DNA from: Rhodospirillales bacterium
GTDB lineage: Bacteria > Pseudomonadota > Alphaproteobacteria > Rhodospirillales > 2-02-FULL-58-16
Length of the DNA stretch: 10,826 nucleotides
Reading direction: 5' to 3'
Assembly (NCBI GenBank): GCA_021775195.1
Contig: JAJFIG010000446.1
Coordinates: 1 to 10,826, forward strand
The notes under the pieces were generated by a model. The model ran no database searches and had not been told where the DNA came from. It saw only the letters and a program-made list of their open reading frames with translations. Both the position numbers and the translations under genes were made by a program. Of this stretch, positions 7,379 to 10,826 are shown piece after piece. Each line of letters begins with the position of its first letter. Position 1 is the first letter of the stretch.

Positions 7379-8629
7379 ATGGGGCTGCATCCGAAGCTGA
7401 TCGACCTGTCCCTTGACCGGGTCGCGATCCTGCTCGGGCGTCTCGGCAATCCTCACATCAAACTGCCGCCGGTGATCCATGTCGCCGGGACCAATGGCAA
7501 GGGCTCGGTGATCGCCTTCCTGCGGGCCATGCTCGAGGCCGCAGGCTATCGGGTCCATGTTTATGTCTCGCCCCATCTGACGCGTTTCAACGAGCGAATC
7601 CGTCTGGCCGGAAAGCTGATCGCCGAGGACGCGCTGACCGCCGTACTCGAGGAATGCGAGGCCGCCAACAAAGACGAGCCCGTCACATTCTTCGAGATCA
7701 CGACGGCTGCGGCATTCCTGGCTTTCGTCAGGACTCCGGCCGACGTGGTGCTCCTGGAAACCGGCCTCGGCGGTCGCCTGGACGCCACCAATCTGGTGGC
7801 GCAGCCGGCGCTGACTGCGATCACGCCCATCTCCATGGATCACCAGCATTTTCTCGGTGATACCCTGGCCGAGATTGCGGGTGAGAAGGCGGGCATCCTC
7901 AAACCTGGAGTGACCTGCATCGTCGCGACGCAGAAGGCGGAGGCCGCCGGGGCCATTGCAGAGGCCGCGGAGCGGGTCGGTGCGCCCCTGGTTTGCCAGG
8001 GCGTCGACTGGAGCATCCGCGGCAGTGAGGACGCGCTGCTCTACCAAGCCGGCGCCCGGACCCGGGTTCTGTCGCCGCCGGGGCTGAACGGCGGCCATCA
8101 GTTCCAGAACGCGGGCGTGGCATTGGCGTGCGTCGATCATCTCGACGACTTTCCGGTAGCAGAGGAGGCGATCGCCCGCGGCCTGGCCACGGCCGAATGG
8201 CCGGGGCGGCTGCAACGCCTGGACCAGGGTCCGCTCGTGAATATGCTGCCCGAGGGCTGGGAGTTGTGGGTCGACGGCGGCCACAACGCCGACGCCGCCA
8301 GTGCCCTTGCCGAAGAGGCCAGGAACTGGCACGCCCGACCCCTGAACCTGATCGTCGGGATGATGGAAAACAAGGATCCGAAAGGGTTCCTGACGCCCTT
8401 GGCGCCCTACACACGGCGCCTGAGGGGGGTCGCCATCCCCGGGGAAAAGGGCAGCCAGAGCGCCGAGCGGATCGCGGCGGCGGGGGAGGCCCTGGACCTG
8501 GACGCCGAACCTGCGAGAAGCGTTACCGCCGCCCTGGCCAGCATCATCCAGTCCGGCGTCGGCCCGTCCAGGGTGCTGATCTGCGGCTCGCTCTACCTGG
8601 TGGGTACGGTGTTGCGCGATCACGAATAG
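7379..8629 (+). CDS. folC: Bifunctional dihydrofolate synthase/folylpolyglutamate synthase
   Basis: The 416-residue (from this ATG) Mur-ligase-like enzyme adds L-glutamate to dihydropteroate and then to reduced folates, using ATP. Landmarks in order are HPKLIDLSLDR (4-14), the P-loop VAGTNGKGS (35-43, Lys41), YVSPHLTRFNERI (62-74), TFFEITTAAAF (103-113), LETGLGGRLDATN (126-138), ISMDHQHFLGDTLAEIAGEKAG with Lys170, NGGHQFQNAG (237-246), WPGRLQRL (274-281), WVDGGHNADA (297-306) and a C-terminal ICGSLYLVG (401-409). The bounds given use the first ATG. However, the family match appears to continue upstream through SDAVLERL, so the real start may be the CTG at 7337. It is the last gene of the + strand block and converges on trxA. 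Confidence 0.94.
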   Translation: MGLHPKLIDLSLDRVAILLGRLGNPHIKLPPVIHVAGTNGKGSVIAFLRAMLEAAGYRVHVYVSPHLTRFNERIRLAGKLIAEDALTAVLEECEAANKDEPVTFFEITTAAAFLAFVRTPADVVLLETGLGGRLDATNLVAQPALTAITPISMDHQHFLGDTLAEIAGEKAGILKPGVTCIVATQKAEAAGAIAEAAERVGAPLVCQGVDWSIRGSEDALLYQAGARTRVLSPPGLNGGHQFQNAGVALACVDHLDDFPVAEEAIARGLATAEWPGRLQRLDQGPLVNMLPEGWELWVDGGHNADAASALAEEARNWHARPLNLIVGMMENKDPKGFLTPLAPYTRRLRGVAIPGEKGSQSAERIAAAGEALDLDAEPARSVTAALASIIQSGVGPSRVLICGSLYLVGTVLRDHE

Positions 8630-8640
8630 GCAATAAGAAT

Positions 8641-8667
8641 GTCCCCGGCGGATAACCAACCGGGGAC
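8641..8667. terminator. Hairpin between convergent folC and trxA, probable terminator
   Basis: GTCCCCGG (8641-8648) and CCGGGGAC (8660-8667) form a perfect 8-bp stem around an 11-nt loop, 11 bp past the folC stop and 30 bp past the trxA stop. On the - strand the hairpin is followed by ATTCTTATTG, which is moderately U-rich and fits intrinsic termination of trxA transcripts. On the + strand no T-run follows directly, so termination of folC transcripts would be weaker or need a factor. Confidence 0.65.
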
Positions 8668-8697
8668 GGTGTTAGAATTCCCTGAAAACGTGTTAGA

Positions 8698-9015
8698 TCA
8701 AATAACCGATTCGACCCAGTCGACCAGCTTGCCCTTGGGCAGGGCGCCGATCTTGGTGGCGGCGACCTGGCCGTCCTTGAACAGCATCAGGGTGGGGATG
8801 CCACGCACTCCGTACTTGGACGGGACGGTGGGGTTTTCGTCGATGTTGAGCTTGGCGACGGTGACTTTCTCGGCCATTTCGGCGGCAAGTTCCTCGAGGG
8901 CAGGGGCGATCTGTTTGCAGGGACCGCACCACTCTGCCCAAAAATCGACAAGAACGGGGCCTGGAGCCTTCAGGACGTCGGCATCGAAGGAATCGTCGCT
9001 CACGTGTATCGTCAT
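8698..9015 (-). CDS. trxA: Thioredoxin 1
   Basis: The 105-residue protein is a canonical cytoplasmic thioredoxin, which reduces protein disulfides and is recharged by thioredoxin reductase. The active site is WCGPC with Cys30 and Cys33. The buried Asp24 and Trp26 are in VDFWAEW, the cis-proline is Pro74 in RGIPT, and FKDG (79-82) leads into the last strands. There is no signal peptide. The ATG has AGGA (9024-9027 on the other strand) 8 nt upstream. It lies downstream of addA on the same strand with a 103-bp gap, so it may have its own promoter as well as read-through. It converges on folC at the other end. Confidence 0.97.
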   Translation of the reverse strand: MTIHVSDDSFDADVLKAPGPVLVDFWAEWCGPCKQIAPALEELAAEMAEKVTVAKLNIDENPTVPSKYGVRGIPTLMLFKDGQVAATKIGALPKGKLVDWVESVI

Positions 9016-9026
9016 TCGCTTAATCC

Positions 9027-9039
9027 TATCAATGATTTA
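9027..9039 (+). promoter_or_regulatory. IHF consensus match upstream of trxA
   Basis: TATCAATGATTTA fits all 13 positions of the enterobacterial IHF consensus WATCAANNNNTTR. It lies in the short AT-rich part of the addA-trxA spacer and abuts the trxA ribosome binding site, 12 nt from the start codon. Such a match is uncommon by chance in DNA this GC-rich. Binding is not shown by sequence alone, and the organism's own IHF preference is unknown. Confidence 0.35.
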
Positions 9040-9048
9040 CGTGGAGAC

Positions 9049-9087
9049 TGCGGCTATCCGCACCGGCGTAAGGCTCCCCCTGGAGCC
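9049..9087. other. Two adjacent short hairpins in the addA-trxA spacer
   Basis: TGCGG-CTAT-CCGCA (9049-9062) is a perfect 5-bp stem with a 4-nt loop. GGCTCC-CCCT-GGAGCC (9072-9087) is a perfect 6-bp stem with a 4-nt loop. Both lie between the addA stop and the trxA ribosome binding site. Neither is followed by a T-run on the - strand, so they look more like 3'-end stabilising or leader structures than intrinsic terminators. Confidence 0.4.
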
Positions 9088-9118
9088 CGGAAGAATGTAG
9101 GGGGCGCCCGCCCATCCG

Positions 9119-10826
9119 TCAAGGTGCGTACGGGTCCAGCAGACTCCCGGGCAGGGCCATCAGGCGGGGGCCATCGGTCCACAAAAGGAAACACCGGACA
9201 GGCCGGCCGGTGTAGATGCGCTCCAGCGCCGCCCGGTAGGCCGCCATCTGGCGCAGGTAGACCGGAGCGACGCCGCCGACGTCCGTGGGCGGCGGACGAT
9301 TGGTCTTGTAGTCGATCACCCAGACGGCGTCATCGGTGACCAGCAGGCGATCGACCTGGGCGGCGATGACCTGGCCCGCGACCTCGCCGGTCAGGGGCAC
9401 TTCGGCCTGGCTACCGGGACCGAACAGGGGCTCGAAATCCGGGTGTTCGAGAACCGCCAGGGTCTCGGCAGCGATGTCCGTCTGCTGGTCCTCGTCGAGG
9501 CCATGGGCGGGGCGGGCGAGGTAGGCGCGGGCGGCATCGGCCCGGGCTGTGATGTCAAGATCGGGGAGGCTCTGCAGCAGCCGATGGATCAGGCGGCCGC
9601 GCTTGAAGCGGGCGCCATCGTCGTCGCCAAAGGGCGAGCGCACTGGGGGCTCGTCGTCGTCGGGGCGGGACGGGGTCAGGGGACGGGGCGGTATTGCTTC
9701 AACCGGTGCCGGGGTCAGGGCCCAGGCCGGCAGGGCTTCGTCGCCGGCCGGCATCGCGGAAATCTCTGCCCTAGAATCGAGTTTCGCCGTTTGGGGTTGA
9801 TAAATACGCCATCCGACGGCACCGGAATCCAGGGGTATCTCGACACCGCGGCCCTGGACGGCGTCGGCGACGGCGTCGTACCAGCACCCCGTGGCGCGCC
9901 CGCGCCGGTTTTCCCAGCCGCAGACGTACAGTCGGTCGCGGGCCCGGGTCATGGCGACATAGAGCAGGCGGTGGTGTTCGCGCACGATGCGGCGGCGGGC
10001 GTCGTCGCGCAGGTCGGCGCAGTGGGCGTTCTCGTTTTCGCGCAGCGCCGGCCACAGAACGAACGGATTGTCGGGGTCGTCGCCCCAGTAGAGTCTGGGG
10101 TCGAGCCGCGCATCGGGCACGGTGCAGGTATCGGGCAGGATGACGATGTTGGATTCCAGGCCCTTGGCGCCGTGGACGGTCATCACCCGAACCTCGCCCC
10201 GGTCCTGTTCGAGGTCGCGCTTGACCGGGGTCTCGCCGACGCCGAGCCAGTGCAGGAAACCCTGGAGGGACGGCACGTGGTCGCGCTCGAATTGGAGAGC
10301 CAGGGACAGGAACTCGTCGATGGGATCGCTGGCGTCGGGACCGAGGCGTGCGAGGAGCTTGCGCCGACCTCCACCACGTCCGAGCAGGTCGGCGAAGAAC
10401 TCGAAGGGTGGAGTGAAGTCGGCGCCCTCGCGCAGGGCGGTAAGGATGCGGTGTGCCTCGGCATAGGCGGGGCGTTCATCGCGGCGGTTGCCGAGCGTCT
10501 CCCACAGGGTGCCGGTTCTTCCATGGGCGAGATCGAAAAGCGCGTCCTCGTCGAGGCCGATCAAGGGCCCCTTGAGAACCACCGCTAGGTTAAGGTCGTC
10601 GTCGGGCAGGAGCACGAACCCGCCGACGGCCATCAGGTCCATGACCGCCATCTGCTGGGTGAGCATCATGCGATCGCTACCGGCGACGGGGATGGCCCGG
10701 CGCTTGAGGCAGCGGACCATCTCCTCGGCAAAGGCGGTGCGGGTACGCACCAGGATCATGATGTCTTGGGGCCGGATGGGCCGTCCGGCAGATTCGAGGA
10801 CTTCGCCGTCGTCGAGCCAGACCTGG
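9119..10826 (-). CDS. addA: Double-strand break repair helicase-nuclease AddA, C-terminal part
   Basis: This is the C-terminal 568 residues of AddA; the gene continues past the right edge. AddA works with AddB to resect double-strand breaks before RecA loading, unwinding DNA and cutting the 3'-ended strand. The visible part opens in frame with VWLDDGEVLESAGRPIRPQDIMILVRTR, the region of UvrD-type motif IV. Counting from the Met at 10759, motif V is VMTVHGAKGLE (192-202) and motif VI is HRLLYVAMTRARDRLYV (263-279). The RecB-like nuclease follows, with His392 in GRLIHRLL, Asp470 in QVDRLL, Asp483 and Lys485 in VIDYKTN, and Gln504 with Tyr508 in QMAAYRAAL. All metal-site residues appear intact. 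The ATP-binding motifs I-III lie outside the window. The Met at 10759 is internal, not the start. trxA follows downstream on the same strand. Confidence 0.93.
   Translation of the reverse strand, partial: QVWLDDGEVLESAGRPIRPQDIMILVRTRTAFAEEMVRCLKRRAIPVAGSDRMMLTQQMAVMDLMAVGGFVLLPDDDLNLAVVLKGPLIGLDEDALFDLAHGRTGTLWETLGNRRDERPAYAEAHRILTALREGADFTPPFEFFADLLGRGGGRRKLLARLGPDASDPIDEFLSLALQFERDHVPSLQGFLHWLGVGETPVKRDLEQDRGEVRVMTVHGAKGLESNIVILPDTCTVPDARLDPRLYWGDDPDNPFVLWPALRENENAHCADLRDDARRRIVREHHRLLYVAMTRARDRLYVCGWENRRGRATGCWYDAVADAVQGRGVEIPLDSGAVGWRIYQPQTAKLDSRAEISAMPAGDEALPAWALTPAPVEAIPPRPLTPSRPDDDEPPVRSPFGDDDGARFKRGRLIHRLLQSLPDLDITARADAARAYLARPAHGLDEDQQTDIAAETLAVLEHPDFEPLFGPGSQAEVPLTGEVAGQVIAAQVDRLLVTDDAVWVIDYKTNRPPPTDVGGVAPVYLRQMAAYRAALERIYTGRPVRCFLLWTDGPRLMALPGSLLDPYAP

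Noticed and set aside
6058..8659. Two long - strand open frames (463 and 455 codons) opposite trpA, accD and folC
   Set aside because: They are shadows of well-supported enzymes on the + strand, with low-complexity His/Arg/Gly-rich translations and no recognisable motif.
8669..8697. Direct repeat GTGTTAGA at 8669-8676 and 8690-8697, spaced 21 bp
   Set aside because: An isolated 8-mer pair just past the 3' end of trxA, with no flanking similarity. The 21-bp spacing fits two helical turns, but nothing links it to a regulator.
9443..10588. A 381-codon open frame on the + strand opposite addA
   Set aside because: It is antisense to a clear AddA with intact helicase and nuclease motifs. High-GC codon bias leaves long open frames on the opposite strand, and the translation shows no domain.
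1..10826. A new multi-gene defence, mobile or secondary metabolism system
   Set aside because: Every substantial gene falls in a known housekeeping or common enzyme family in a recognisable alphaproteobacterial order. There is no cluster of unknown genes, integrase, toxin-antitoxin pair or repeat array.

Overview
This window looks like a chromosomal housekeeping region of a GC-rich alphaproteobacterium, most plausibly Rhodospirillales-like. The reasons are the high GC with strongly GC-biased codons, the gene order pyrF-trpF-trpB-trpA-accD-folC (a layout I know from alphaproteobacteria), an IHF beta subunit next to a LapA-type membrane protein, and an alphaproteobacterial AddA-type helicase-nuclease beside a thioredoxin. 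The taxonomic call is inferred from gene content and order; no search was run.

Layout on the + strand. Positions 1-66 hold only a short leader with no recognisable gene. They are followed by sppA (membrane-anchored S49 peptidase), a 120-bp leader with competing short hairpins, ihfB, lapA, and an ornithine cyclodeaminase/mu-crystallin family gene that looks more like a ketimine (pyrroline-2-carboxylate) reductase than a true cyclodeaminase. An 80-bp gap then carries a perfect 15-bp inverted repeat (REP- or MITE-like). Next come pyrF and trpF, overlapping at TGATG, and an AT-rich 114-bp leader. Finally there are trpB, trpA, accD and folC, which are tightly packed (ATGA overlaps at trpB/trpA and trpA/accD, and probably a short overlap at accD/folC).

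On the - strand, folC converges on trxA across a GC-rich hairpin that can act as a terminator. Upstream of trxA lies the 3' half of addA, which runs off the right edge of the window. The order addA then trxA on the same strand allows co-transcription, but trxA has its own ribosome binding site, and a full match to the IHF consensus lies just upstream of its start.

Functionally the + strand block joins the last step of UMP synthesis (PyrF), three steps of tryptophan synthesis (TrpF, TrpB, TrpA), the committed step of fatty acid synthesis (AccD) and folate polyglutamylation (FolC). These are growth-linked biosynthetic enzymes. I see no defence system, phage, IS element, CRISPR array, tRNA or rRNA, and no undescribed multi-gene system. 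The items most worth a second look are small: the palindromic element before pyrF, the non-canonical OCD-family enzyme, the probable mis-placed start of folC, and IHF-like sites in the two AT-rich spacers.
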